From contig SVPI01000004.1 in assembly GCA_015065935.1 (NCBI GenBank), positions 32,930-96,929 of the forward strand: a stretch of DNA of 64,000 nt, read 5' to 3'. Each line of letters opens with the position of its first letter. The stretch's first letter is position 1. The notes under the pieces were generated by a model. That model made no database searches. It was not told the DNA's origin and saw nothing but the letters and a program-made list of their open reading frames with translations. The stretch is from Oscillospiraceae bacterium (lineage in GTDB: Bacteria > Bacillota > Clostridia > Oscillospirales > Acutalibacteraceae). The translations under genes and the position numbers were made by a program. Shown here in pieces: positions 42,666 to 49,827 of this stretch.

Positions 42666-43499
42666 TTAATCTTCCAATTCCATAATCTGTTTAATGATAG
42701 TGGCATCTCCCCACACACCGGGCGAATCATAGGCTCTGTCAGGGAATGCGCCATATTGCAATTTAATTTTAAGACCGTGAAGTTTAATAAACTTTTCTGC
42801 CATTTCACCAAGGCTTATGGGCTCACCTGAACAGCAGTTAATTATTCCTGTAAACCTATTCTGCAAAGCAGCACTGACTATTTGTTTTGCAAGTTCATCA
42901 ACGCTTATATAGTCATAAAGATTTTTTCCTGAGGTGAAGGGGAACATTTCTTGACCCTTGGCATCTGCCTCAAGCATTTTACCAAGCACCGAACTGCTTC
43001 TTAAATCATCGCCATAAATATAGTATCCGCGGAGCCATTTTAAACTGATATCCTTACCCTTTGTCATTATCTCCATTGCCTGGCGAAGTGAGTTTTTGGC
43101 AATACCGTAAAAAGATAAAGGCTTTGTGGGAACGCTTTCGGTTATGGCACCCTCAAAATAGCCAACCTCGTGCATACTTCCCATTACCGAAATGTTCTTT
43201 ATGCCTGCCTCAATCATAGAATTCAAAAACTCTATATGTTTAGGTAGGTCGGCAATATGTGTATCTGCATTATGGCGAAAACCATTTCTCCAAGCCAAAT
43301 GTATAATTGCATCCGGTTTTCCTGCTTTTTCATAAACATTTTCATTTGTATTAAACAAATCTATTTCCAACTGCTCTGCATCCTTCGGTACACTCTCAAA
43401 GCGTATATCGCAAGCAACCGTTTCAATTCCACGATTTAAAAGTTCTTTTATTACATGGGTTCCTATATAACCGTTTGCACCGGTAACCAAAACTCGCAT
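42666..43499 (-). CDS. NAD-dependent epimerase/dehydratase
   Basis: Extended SDR enzyme acting on a nucleotide sugar. The 277 residues start MRVLVTGANGYIGTHVIKEL; HLAWRNGFRHNADTH is the second conserved block; YGIAKNSLRQAM contains the catalytic YxxxK. The substrate is unclear; resemblance is to dTDP- or UDP-sugar epimerases and reductases of surface-polysaccharide loci. Confidence 0.83.
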   Translation of the reverse strand: MRVLVTGANGYIGTHVIKELLNRGIETVACDIRFESVPKDAEQLEIDLFNTNENVYEKAGKPDAIIHLAWRNGFRHNADTHIADLPKHIEFLNSMIEAGIKNISVMGSMHEVGYFEGAITESVPTKPLSFYGIAKNSLRQAMEIMTKGKDISLKWLRGYYIYGDDLRSSSVLGKMLEADAKGQEMFPFTSGKNLYDYISVDELAKQIVSAALQNRFTGIINCCSGEPISLGEMAEKFIKLHGLKIKLQYGAFPDRAYDSPGVWGDATIIKQIMELED

Positions 43500-43503
43500 A
43501 AAA

Positions 43504-44511
43504 TCACTCCTTCACACTGAATATATCCTTCACAAAACTTTCTATTGAATATCTATTTAAAATTTCTGCCGATATTTCCTTGTAACTGCTTGTCCAGAAT
43601 TCCTCACTAACAACAGGATTCTCTCTGTCAATAACACATATATTATCGGCATTATAAAAGTCATAATCCCTTATTCCCTTATTGGTGGTAATAAGTTTTT
43701 TGCCCACACCAATCATTTCAATTGTACGCATTGTAAGACCGCGTTGAGCCGAATGCTCCACATCGAGAATACACTTACTTTCTTTATATATCTCGTTTAT
43801 TTTTTCTGGTGATATAGGCTCAAAATGAATTTCAGCTTTCGTTATGCCTTTATATGCCTTGTTAGAAATTTTGTTGTATAAAAAGACAATAGGATGGGGT
43901 AAAAACAAATATTTATAAACCTCTTTGCCTCTTTTTTGACACTGCTGTTCAAGTTGTTCTATTATCCTAGGCCTTATGGAATGAGCTGTTCCAATAAAAG
44001 CAACCTCAAATTTATAATCTTGTTTGTTTTCATATTTTTTGGAAAATTCACTGCGATAAAACAGCGGTCGATGAATTATGCCATATTCCTTTGCGTCTAC
44101 ATGGTCAAAGGTAAGCACACGGTCATACATCTTTATTTTTTCTTTTCCGCCGGGCACGTTGTCCACCGAATCCCATAAATATAAAATGAACTGTGCCTTA
44201 GGAAATGCTGATTTTAAATCGGAAAATATTTTATAATTGATCGCTTCGCTTTTAATAACGAAAATATAATCGTATGCTTTTGATTTAGTTTGATTAATTA
44301 TATTGTTATAATACTTTCGGGTTATTGGGCGATAAAAAGGAACGTTGTATCTAAGCATAACTTTGCAAAAAGCACCGTTGTTTGGGCGTTCATCAAAAAG
44401 GTCAACCTCTGCGCCCTGCTCTCTTATTTGCTGTGCAATTACTTCACGGTATCCAAAAAATTTTGGACCGAACATAAGCACCTTTTTTCCTTCAAGACAT
44501 CTATCTGCCAT
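43504..44511 (-). CDS. Putative glycosyltransferase (CgeB-like, GT-B type)
   Basis: 335 residues starting with KKVLMFGPKFFGYREVIAQQ. A central FILYLWDSVDNVPGG, a FEVAFIGTAHSIRPRIIEQL stretch and the C-terminal CILDVEHSAQRGLTMRTIEM followed by GKKLITTNKGI resemble the CgeB/LPS-biosynthesis glycosyltransferase family, where the C-terminal Glu-rich block binds the nucleotide. The role is inferred from this and the operon. First gene of the 16-gene glycan operon. Confidence 0.72.
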   Translation of the reverse strand: MADRCLEGKKVLMFGPKFFGYREVIAQQIREQGAEVDLFDERPNNGAFCKVMLRYNVPFYRPITRKYYNNIINQTKSKAYDYIFVIKSEAINYKIFSDLKSAFPKAQFILYLWDSVDNVPGGKEKIKMYDRVLTFDHVDAKEYGIIHRPLFYRSEFSKKYENKQDYKFEVAFIGTAHSIRPRIIEQLEQQCQKRGKEVYKYLFLPHPIVFLYNKISNKAYKGITKAEIHFEPISPEKINEIYKESKCILDVEHSAQRGLTMRTIEMIGVGKKLITTNKGIRDYDFYNADNICVIDRENPVVSEEFWTSSYKEISAEILNRYSIESFVKDIFSVKE

Positions 44512-44566
44512 TTCCTACCCTCTCCATCAAACACATAGCTGTAGCAAGCATACATATACATTGTAC

Positions 44567-44595
44567 ATTTTATCACAATATGCCTATTTTGTCAA
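44567..44595 (-). promoter_or_regulatory. Promoter of the glycan operon
   Basis: On the minus strand, a perfect TTGACA (44595-44590), 17 bp, then TAAAAT (44572-44567). It gives a leader of about 45 bases before the first gene. No other strong promoter was seen by eye within the next 16 kb of the operon. Confidence 0.82.
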
Positions 44596-44620
44596 TGAAA
44601 GCAACTTAATATATAAGCAT

Positions 44621-44660
44621 AAAAAACACCCAATGCGCCATAGCTGCATCGGGTGTTTTT
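44621..44660 (-). terminator. Terminator after the Asp23 gene
   Basis: AAAAACACCC-ATGC and GCAT-GGGTGTTTTT form a stem with one mismatch and a 9-base loop, with T-runs on both sides. It separates the Asp23 transcript from the glycan operon promoter. Confidence 0.85.
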
Positions 44661-44715
44661 ATGAATTATAATTTGAAAAATTCTGATTAAAGCAAATGCC
44701 TTAATCGTTGGCTTT

Positions 44716-45048
44716 TTATTCCTCAAAAGCAATGTCGGAAATATAAACATTAACATGTGTAACGGCATTGCCTGTCATGTTCTGAAGCTTTTCCTTAACG
44801 CTTGCCTGAACATTTGCGGCAACATCCTTAATCATTGCGTTTTCCTTAACGCAGATGTAAATGTCAATTTCGGTTGTGCCATTCTTTGTTTCGGCCTTAA
44901 CAGGCTTAAATGCAGCACGTTCGATAATGCTCTTTAAATCAATAGGGGCGGCGGCAAGGCTTTTAACGCCTTCAACCTCCATTGCGGCAATGCCTGCCAT
45001 TTTCTCTAAAACCGATGTATTGATAGCGAGGTCGCCAGTATTGCTCAT
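44716..45048 (-). CDS. Asp23/Gls24 family envelope stress protein (YqhY-like)
   Basis: Small alpha/beta protein of the Asp23 family; members link the cell envelope to lipid synthesis or stress, with no defined reaction. The 110 residues contain NTSVLEKMAGIAAMEVEGVK, VKAETKNGTTEIDIYICVKE, the central VAANVQASVKEKLQNMTGNA and VTHVNVYISDIAFE, the usual ending. I start at ATG 45048 (MSNTG) with GAAAGG 9 bases upstream; an upstream ATG overlaps that site. It has its own promoter and follows spoIIIAH, as yqhY follows spoIIIA genes in many Firmicutes. Confidence 0.9.
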   Translation of the reverse strand: MSNTGDLAINTSVLEKMAGIAAMEVEGVKSLAAAPIDLKSIIERAAFKPVKAETKNGTTEIDIYICVKENAMIKDVAANVQASVKEKLQNMTGNAVTHVNVYISDIAFEE

Positions 45049-45081
45049 TTTTTTCATCCTTTCGGTGTTTCACTTTTTTAT

Positions 45082-45110
45082 AGTATAACACAAAATTTTA
45101 AAGAACACAA
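45082..45110 (-). promoter_or_regulatory. Promoter of the Asp23 gene
   Basis: On the minus strand, TTGTGT (45110-45105), 17 bp, TATACT (45087-45082). Located directly after the spoIIIAH stop codon, allowing vegetative expression independent of the sporulation operon. Confidence 0.72.
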
Positions 45111-45662
45111 CTATTTTACTGTAATAATTTTTACACCGGAAAGCGGGGCGCCGCTGTGCTCGGTTGCAATATCCTGAATTTGTAGGGTTTCGCTGGCTAA
45201 AAGACCATCGCTTTTAACCACAACGGTCACCGTTTCATCGCTGATAACAGCAAGGGCTTTCTCAAAGCCCTTTGCCTTTAAAAGGTTTTCAATATTAGTC
45301 TGAGCCTCAATTCTTTTGGCAAGGCTGGCGCTCAGCTCCACAGCGGCCTTTTTATCATCATCAGAGGCGTTTTCATTTTTAAGGGTTTCCTCAATTTGCT
45401 CCTGTGCTGCCTTTGTTGCCTTTTCGCGTTCTGCCTTGGCAGTGGTAAAATAGTCACTGTTTTCCGCCGAGGCACCTGTTTGAACGGCGGAGGACTGACT
45501 TTCATTTCCAACATACTGCACCCCGCCGAGATATTTTGAAACCGTATTCTGAACATCTGAAACCGAAGAATATTTTGTATTAAGCCAAACGGCGGCACCA
45601 AGTGCTACAACCAGCAGCGCCAACGCAATTTGACTTTTTGTAAATACCTTTCCCTTTTTCAC
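45111..45662 (-). CDS. spoIIIAH: Stage III sporulation protein AH
   Basis: Mother-cell component of the SpoIIQ-SpoIIIAH channel between mother cell and forespore. The 183 residues have a short cytoplasmic end, one membrane segment (QIALALLVVALGAAVWL, residues about 11-27), a Ser/Ala-rich linker, a charged helical stretch and the C-terminal ring-building YscJ-like domain (TNIENLLKAKGFEKALAVIS). Last spoIIIA gene. Confidence 0.95.
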   Translation of the reverse strand: MKKGKVFTKSQIALALLVVALGAAVWLNTKYSSVSDVQNTVSKYLGGVQYVGNESQSSAVQTGASAENSDYFTTAKAEREKATKAAQEQIEETLKNENASDDDKKAAVELSASLAKRIEAQTNIENLLKAKGFEKALAVISDETVTVVVKSDGLLASETLQIQDIATEHSGAPLSGVKIITVK

Positions 45663-45684
45663 CTAAATTTCCTCCTAAATTAGT

Positions 45685-46212
45685 TTATTTTATAAGCACA
45701 CAAATTCTTTGTGAGGTAATTCCAAGCATCGCTGTAACGGCATCCTCAATATCCTGCCGCGAACAGTTTATGGGCGAGCAAACCACCGTTACACCCCTTA
45801 CCTCGGGCATTTTCTCGCTTATTAAAAGCGCCGTTTCGGAGCCATCGGCATTTTTTACCACGATATATTTATTTTCGCTTTCATCGCTTTTATCGCTTGA
45901 GCTCCCGCCGTTTTTCTCGCTTAAAGAGGTTTTGGTGTCATCGGCATAGGTATATTTAACACCGCTCTCCAGCGTTATGGCTACCGTTGCCTTTTTATCA
46001 CCCGTTACGGCGGCAACAAGTTTTTTCACCTTTTCCTCCAGCTGCAGGCAGTATTCCTCGGCAGTCATATCCTCTGCCAAGTCTTGACTCTTTTTAGGCT
46101 CACCACCAAAAAATGTAGAAAGACCAATGAGCAAAATTCCCGCAATTCCGAGAACGACCAAAATTTTTGGATTTTTAATTTTTTCTACGATGGCTTTAAT
46201 TTTCTCATTCAT
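45685..46212 (-). CDS. spoIIIAG: Stage III sporulation protein AG
   Basis: Forms the large ring of the mother cell-forespore complex. The 175 residues have a membrane segment (ILVVLGIAGILLIGLSTFFG, about 17-36), a low-complexity Ser/Lys-rich insertion (GGSSSDKSDESENKYI) and the ring-building domain with EKMPEVRGVTVVCSPINCSR and DIEDAVTAMLGI. It overlaps spoIIIAF by 8 bases. Confidence 0.95.
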   Translation of the reverse strand: MNEKIKAIVEKIKNPKILVVLGIAGILLIGLSTFFGGEPKKSQDLAEDMTAEEYCLQLEEKVKKLVAAVTGDKKATVAITLESGVKYTYADDTKTSLSEKNGGSSSDKSDESENKYIVVKNADGSETALLISEKMPEVRGVTVVCSPINCSRQDIEDAVTAMLGITSQRICVLIK

Positions 46213-46633
46213 TTAAAACCTCCACCCTGTCTTTTTCTACAATTTCCTTTAACGCATCGACAATTTGCTCTTTAGGGTGAGCCGACACAAGGGTGACTTT
46301 AGTAATTGATATGCGCTTATCCTCCAAAATATCCGTGGTAACCGAAAGGTTTTTATATTTTATTCCTGCACTGTCAAGCACTGCCTGCACAATATACTCG
46401 GCGGTGTAGGAGTAAAGCTCGTTTGTTCCTTCATTTGCCACCTCCGGCAGTTTAAAATCAAGGCTTACCCCCTTTAAAGCAAACGCAGGGGTGATTAGCG
46501 ACAGCACAAAAACAATGCCCAAAATAAAGTTAATACTTTTCTTCATTGATTTTTGCGGGCAGATAATTTGAACAGCGCCGATAAAAACAAGTGCGGCACA
46601 AATTCCAAATATCATTTGCATAATTTTGCTCAT
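46205..46633 (-). CDS. spoIIIAF: Stage III sporulation protein AF
   Basis: Membrane protein of the SpoIIIA complex. The 142 residues start MSKIMQMIFGICAALVFIGA with two membrane segments (about 5-23 and 33-52) and a soluble C-terminal domain with YIVQAVLDSAGIKYKNLSVT. The ATG at 46633 overlaps the spoIIIAE stop (ATGA), which decides the start over a longer frame. Confidence 0.93.
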   Translation of the reverse strand: MSKIMQMIFGICAALVFIGAVQIICPQKSMKKSINFILGIVFVLSLITPAFALKGVSLDFKLPEVANEGTNELYSYTAEYIVQAVLDSAGIKYKNLSVTTDILEDKRISITKVTLVSAHPKEQIVDALKEIVEKDRVEVLNE

Positions 46634-47742
46634 TTGCCGCCCACCGCCTTTGTGATGATAATAAGGCAAATGACAAAGGTCACCGAAATAAGCAGTAAAA
46701 CATTTACAAGAATTGACAGCACGCCATCAATAGCGGTTAAAACCGTTTTTGTTTTTTGCTGAGAGAAAACGCCTGCCGCAAATGAGCAAACAAAAATCCA
46801 AAAGCGGTATAAAATAAGCTCTACAATTACAGGTAATGCAATAAGGCAAAGGGCAACAATGCCGTAAACCGCCACACTCCCCTTTAAAAGTTGGGCTGAG
46901 CCGCAAAGGGTGGAAAGCGCCTCGCTTAATGCTCCGCCCACAACCGGCACCAATGTTCCTATAACGAACTTACCTGTTCTTATTGCAAGGGTGTCCCCTG
47001 CACCTGCAAGGGTTGTTTGTAGGGCCAGAACCCCCGAAAAAATTGTAAGTATTAAAGATAATATCCACATTGCCGCTTTTTTAACCGTTTGACCGATTTC
47101 CCCTGCCACATTCTGACCTGAAACTGCCGAACAGCAGGAAAGGGAAAGATAGGCCGAGGAAAGTGGCACAACCCCAAAGCCTGCAAATGCCGAAACACAC
47201 TGTGCCGCAAACATAAGGGTAGCCATTGCCACACTGCCGGTTGAAACGGCACCTGTTGCGGTTATTATAACGGCAAAAACAGGAATAAAAGAAAATAAGA
47301 AAACGCTTGCCCCTTTAAGGGCCGCACTGACCGTTTGAATAACGCCGAAAAGCGGCACAATAACCGAAAGTGCAATAGCAATGGTTAAAACCAGCTCTGC
47401 GGCATCGAACACCTCTCCCTCTCGCTTAAAGCCCGAAAAGGCACCGAAAATTATTATTAGCACAAGCGCCGTTATTCCTGTTTTGGCGGGTGCCTTGGCG
47501 CCGTCCTTTAAAAACTGAAAAATATTCTCAAAAATATTTTGAGGGGTAAAAAGCCCCTCGGATATATCCTCAACTCCGCCTATGCCAAAATTCTCCATAA
47601 GGCGGCGGGTTTCATCGGGCAGGGCATCGGATAACCCCTCAGCACCGCTTGACTCAATTTGCTCGCCGTAAACCGACTCGCTTGCCGCTACAGGCAGGGC
47701 GAAAAGCATTATAAAAATTAAAAATACCACCATTTTTTTCAT
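46630..47742 (-). CDS. spoIIIAE: Stage III sporulation protein AE
   Basis: Polytopic membrane protein, the largest of the SpoIIIA complex and suggested as the transport channel. The 370 residues have a signal peptide (MKKMVVFLIFIMLFALPVAA), a short luminal segment, and then about eight membrane segments with the family block VSAFAGFGVVPLSSAYLSLS. Overlaps with spoIIIAD (4 bp) and spoIIIAF indicate tight coupling. Confidence 0.95.
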   Translation of the reverse strand: MKKMVVFLIFIMLFALPVAASESVYGEQIESSGAEGLSDALPDETRRLMENFGIGGVEDISEGLFTPQNIFENIFQFLKDGAKAPAKTGITALVLIIIFGAFSGFKREGEVFDAAELVLTIAIALSVIVPLFGVIQTVSAALKGASVFLFSFIPVFAVIITATGAVSTGSVAMATLMFAAQCVSAFAGFGVVPLSSAYLSLSCCSAVSGQNVAGEIGQTVKKAAMWILSLILTIFSGVLALQTTLAGAGDTLAIRTGKFVIGTLVPVVGGALSEALSTLCGSAQLLKGSVAVYGIVALCLIALPVIVELILYRFWIFVCSFAAGVFSQQKTKTVLTAIDGVLSILVNVLLLISVTFVICLIIITKAVGGK

Positions 47743-48122
47743 AACAGTTGTTCTGCAAGCTCCAGTATTTTTTGAAGCAAGGGAATTGATAAAAGAAAAA
47801 TTCCACTGCGCCCTGCAAGCTCTGCCTTTGAGGCAATTGCGCCCTGCCCTGCATCGCGGCAGGTGTCGGCAATAAATTGCGTTATGTAGCCAATGCCCAC
47901 CGCCTTTAGCGCCACGGTAAAATAAAAGGCTTCAAGGCCAAAGCGGCTTAAAAATGTTTTAAGGGATGAAAAGGCAGGAACAATTTGTCCCACAAGGAAA
48001 AGCAAGAGCATTGTGCCGCCCAAAGCGCTTATTAGTAGAGCATATTCGGGCTTATACTGCCTTAAAAGCACGCATAAAACTGCCACAATAAGGCAGATAC
48101 CCAAGGTTTTCAAAATATCCAT
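47739..48122 (-). CDS. spoIIIAD: Stage III sporulation protein AD
   Basis: 127-residue membrane protein with three to four hydrophobic segments (ICLIVAVLCVLLRQYKPEYA at the start and FYFTVALKAVGIGYITQFI in the middle, then CRDAGQGAIASKAELAGR), all family hallmarks. Start and stop overlap or abut its neighbours in the spoIIIA operon. Confidence 0.95.
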   Translation of the reverse strand: MDILKTLGICLIVAVLCVLLRQYKPEYALLISALGGTMLLLFLVGQIVPAFSSLKTFLSRFGLEAFYFTVALKAVGIGYITQFIADTCRDAGQGAIASKAELAGRSGIFLLSIPLLQKILELAEQLL

Positions 48123-48124
48123 TT

Positions 48125-48319
48125 TTAAAGCCCAAAGGCGCTTTTCACCGTATCAAAAAGCTCTGCAATAACCTTAACCACCATAAGCAGTACTACCACA
48201 AGGCCTGCCAGTGTTGTAAGCATTGCCTGCTCCTCCCTGCCGCTTCTAACCAGCAGCTGATTTAAAACCGTGACAATGATTCCTATTGCCGCCACCTTGA
48301 ATATAAAATCTACATCCAT
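48125..48319 (-). CDS. spoIIIAC: Stage III sporulation protein AC
   Basis: 64-residue membrane protein with two hydrophobic helices (IFKVAAIGIIVTVLNQLLVR and LTTLAGLVVVLLMVVKVIAE), the usual size of SpoIIIAC. ATG 48319 (MDVDFIF) with AGGTGA 4 bases upstream is the real start; the reading frame is open further upstream but overlaps spoIIIAB. Confidence 0.94.
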   Translation of the reverse strand: MDVDFIFKVAAIGIIVTVLNQLLVRSGREEQAMLTTLAGLVVVLLMVVKVIAELFDTVKSAFGL

Positions 48320-48327
48320 TTTTTCAC

Positions 48328-48786
48328 CTAGATTATGAATATAATAAGCGCCACTGCCAAAAGACAACCGCAGGTTTTGTACATTTGTCCCTTGCTTTGC
48401 TCCTCTCCCCTTGCGCTGTCATATGCCCTTTCAAAAAGCTTTTTGTAGGTTTCGCAAAGGGAAATTTGGTTTAAAATATCGCCTGTGCCAAGGTGTGAAA
48501 AGAACTCCCTTAAAAGGGAAATATCCTCTTTTTTTAAAGCAGAACAGGAAACACAAACATTGTAGTTTTCATCCTCTGACACCTGCAGGCTTTTCCCCTC
48601 AAAAACCTTTTTAAGAATAATACCCCGCTCCTCACAAAGGCTTATTCTGTGGGCAATTTCACCTGTTGCAAGGCAAATTTCGTGAAGCGCTTTGCACCGT
48701 TGTTTTAATTTTAGTGAGAGATAAAAACCACCCAGCACACAAACGGTAAATATAAGGCACAGCCCTAAAATTTTAAAAACAATCAT
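48328..48786 (-). CDS. spoIIIAB: Stage III sporulation protein AB
   Basis: 152 residues with an N-terminal membrane segment (ILGLCLIFTVCVLGGFYLSL), a helical soluble middle resembling GspF-type proteins, and a C-terminal membrane segment (CGCLLAVALIIFII). Its start overlaps spoIIIAA by 4 bp. Confidence 0.93.
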   Translation of the reverse strand: MIVFKILGLCLIFTVCVLGGFYLSLKLKQRCKALHEICLATGEIAHRISLCEERGIILKKVFEGKSLQVSEDENYNVCVSCSALKKEDISLLREFFSHLGTGDILNQISLCETYKKLFERAYDSARGEEQSKGQMYKTCGCLLAVALIIFII

Positions 48787-49703
48787 AGGCTATGAACCTT
48801 AAAAATTTGCGGCTTTTCAGCAACAGCCCTTAAAAATGCCACAGTGCTTATAGCACCTGAGGAAAGCAGTGCCTTAGTAACAGCCCTTGTTTTAAGTTCC
48901 TCAATACTGCCCAAATGGGCGGTTGTTATAATGCCTACACCCGAGTGAAAGCCTTCAGAAATCTTGCCTATTTCCTCAATGGTGGAAACCTCATCAAAGG
49001 CAATAATTTCGGGATTAAGCGTTCTAACGGCAATTTCAATTCCCTTTGCCTTTTGTACGCCTAAAAGCACATCACTCGCATCCCCTAAATCATTTTCACT
49101 GCCGCACTCTCCCGCGGCAGAAAGTTCACCCCTTGTATCAACCACCGAAACCCTGTAAATTTTCCCTGTTTGCCCGCTTGAGAGCTGGCGAATAAGGTCC
49201 CTTAGTATGGTGGTTTTGCCTGTGGCAGGGGCGCCCGCAATAAGTATTCCGCCGCCATCAAAGCTTTTTATAAGCTCATCCGCCGCACCGAAAACCTGCC
49301 TTGCAATTCTTATGTTAATTGAAAAAATTTCACTAACCGTTTCCCCTGCTATCCTGCCGCAAACGCCGGCTCTGTTTCCCATTGGCATTCTTAAAAAGCC
49401 CTCTTTAAGCTCATCGCTATGGGCATAAACCGAGCCACGGCACAAAAACTTAAAGGTCTCCTCTAAATCTTCCCTCTCGGCATAAACGGTGTTATATGTA
49501 GGCCTTTCGCTAAGGGATGAGTTCCCCCCCACAAAAAGACATTTATCCCTTACTGTAAGCGCCAACGGTCCGCCAAGGCGTAGCCTTATCTCTCTTGTAT
49601 TCTTTTTTACCCCTTCGGGTAAGCCCTCAAGAATTTTTGACATTTTTAGTGGCAAAACCCTTAAAGCACTGCTAAACCCACTTTCCTTTTTCATCTCTAT
49701 CAT
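48783..49703 (-). CDS. spoIIIAA: Stage III sporulation protein AA (ATPase)
   Basis: Secretion-type ATPase of the SpoIIIA complex in the mother cell. The 306 residues have an N-terminal domain with REIRLRLGGPLALTVRDKC, Walker A GAPATGKTTILRDLIRQLSS (about 157-176), a Walker B region NPEIIAFDEVSTIEEIGK and VGIITTAHLGSIEELKTR. First gene of the operon; GAGGGTG precedes the ATG at 49703. Confidence 0.95.
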   Translation of the reverse strand: MIEMKKESGFSSALRVLPLKMSKILEGLPEGVKKNTREIRLRLGGPLALTVRDKCLFVGGNSSLSERPTYNTVYAEREDLEETFKFLCRGSVYAHSDELKEGFLRMPMGNRAGVCGRIAGETVSEIFSINIRIARQVFGAADELIKSFDGGGILIAGAPATGKTTILRDLIRQLSSGQTGKIYRVSVVDTRGELSAAGECGSENDLGDASDVLLGVQKAKGIEIAVRTLNPEIIAFDEVSTIEEIGKISEGFHSGVGIITTAHLGSIEELKTRAVTKALLSSGAISTVAFLRAVAEKPQIFKVHSL

Positions 49704-49734
49704 TTTTTCACACCCTCTTTTTTATTCCTAAAAC

Positions 49735-49762
49735 AAGGTATGTCCAAAATGATAAAAATAGA
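49735..49762 (-). promoter_or_regulatory. Possible sigma-E promoter of spoIIIA
   Basis: On the minus strand, TCTATTT (49762-49756), 13 bp, CATACCTT (49742-49735) resembles the sigma-E pattern (roughly kmATATT, 13-14 bp, CATACAnT). spoIIIA is a known sigma-E operon in Bacillus. The match is partial. Confidence 0.45.
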
Positions 49763-49777
49763 ACTTATAAAAATATG

Positions 49778-49806
49778 TTGTTTTTATGAAAATAATTTGC
49801 TAGAAT
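49778..49806 (+). promoter_or_regulatory. Promoter of the PlsC-like acyltransferase gene
   Basis: TTGTTT (49778-49783), 17 bp, TAGAAT (49801-49806), with an upstream TGC giving an extended -10. The leader is only about 15 bases, nearly all ribosome site (GAGGAGAGG, 49813-49821). Confidence 0.6.
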
Positions 49807-49827
49807 AACCTTGAGGAGAGGTTGTTT

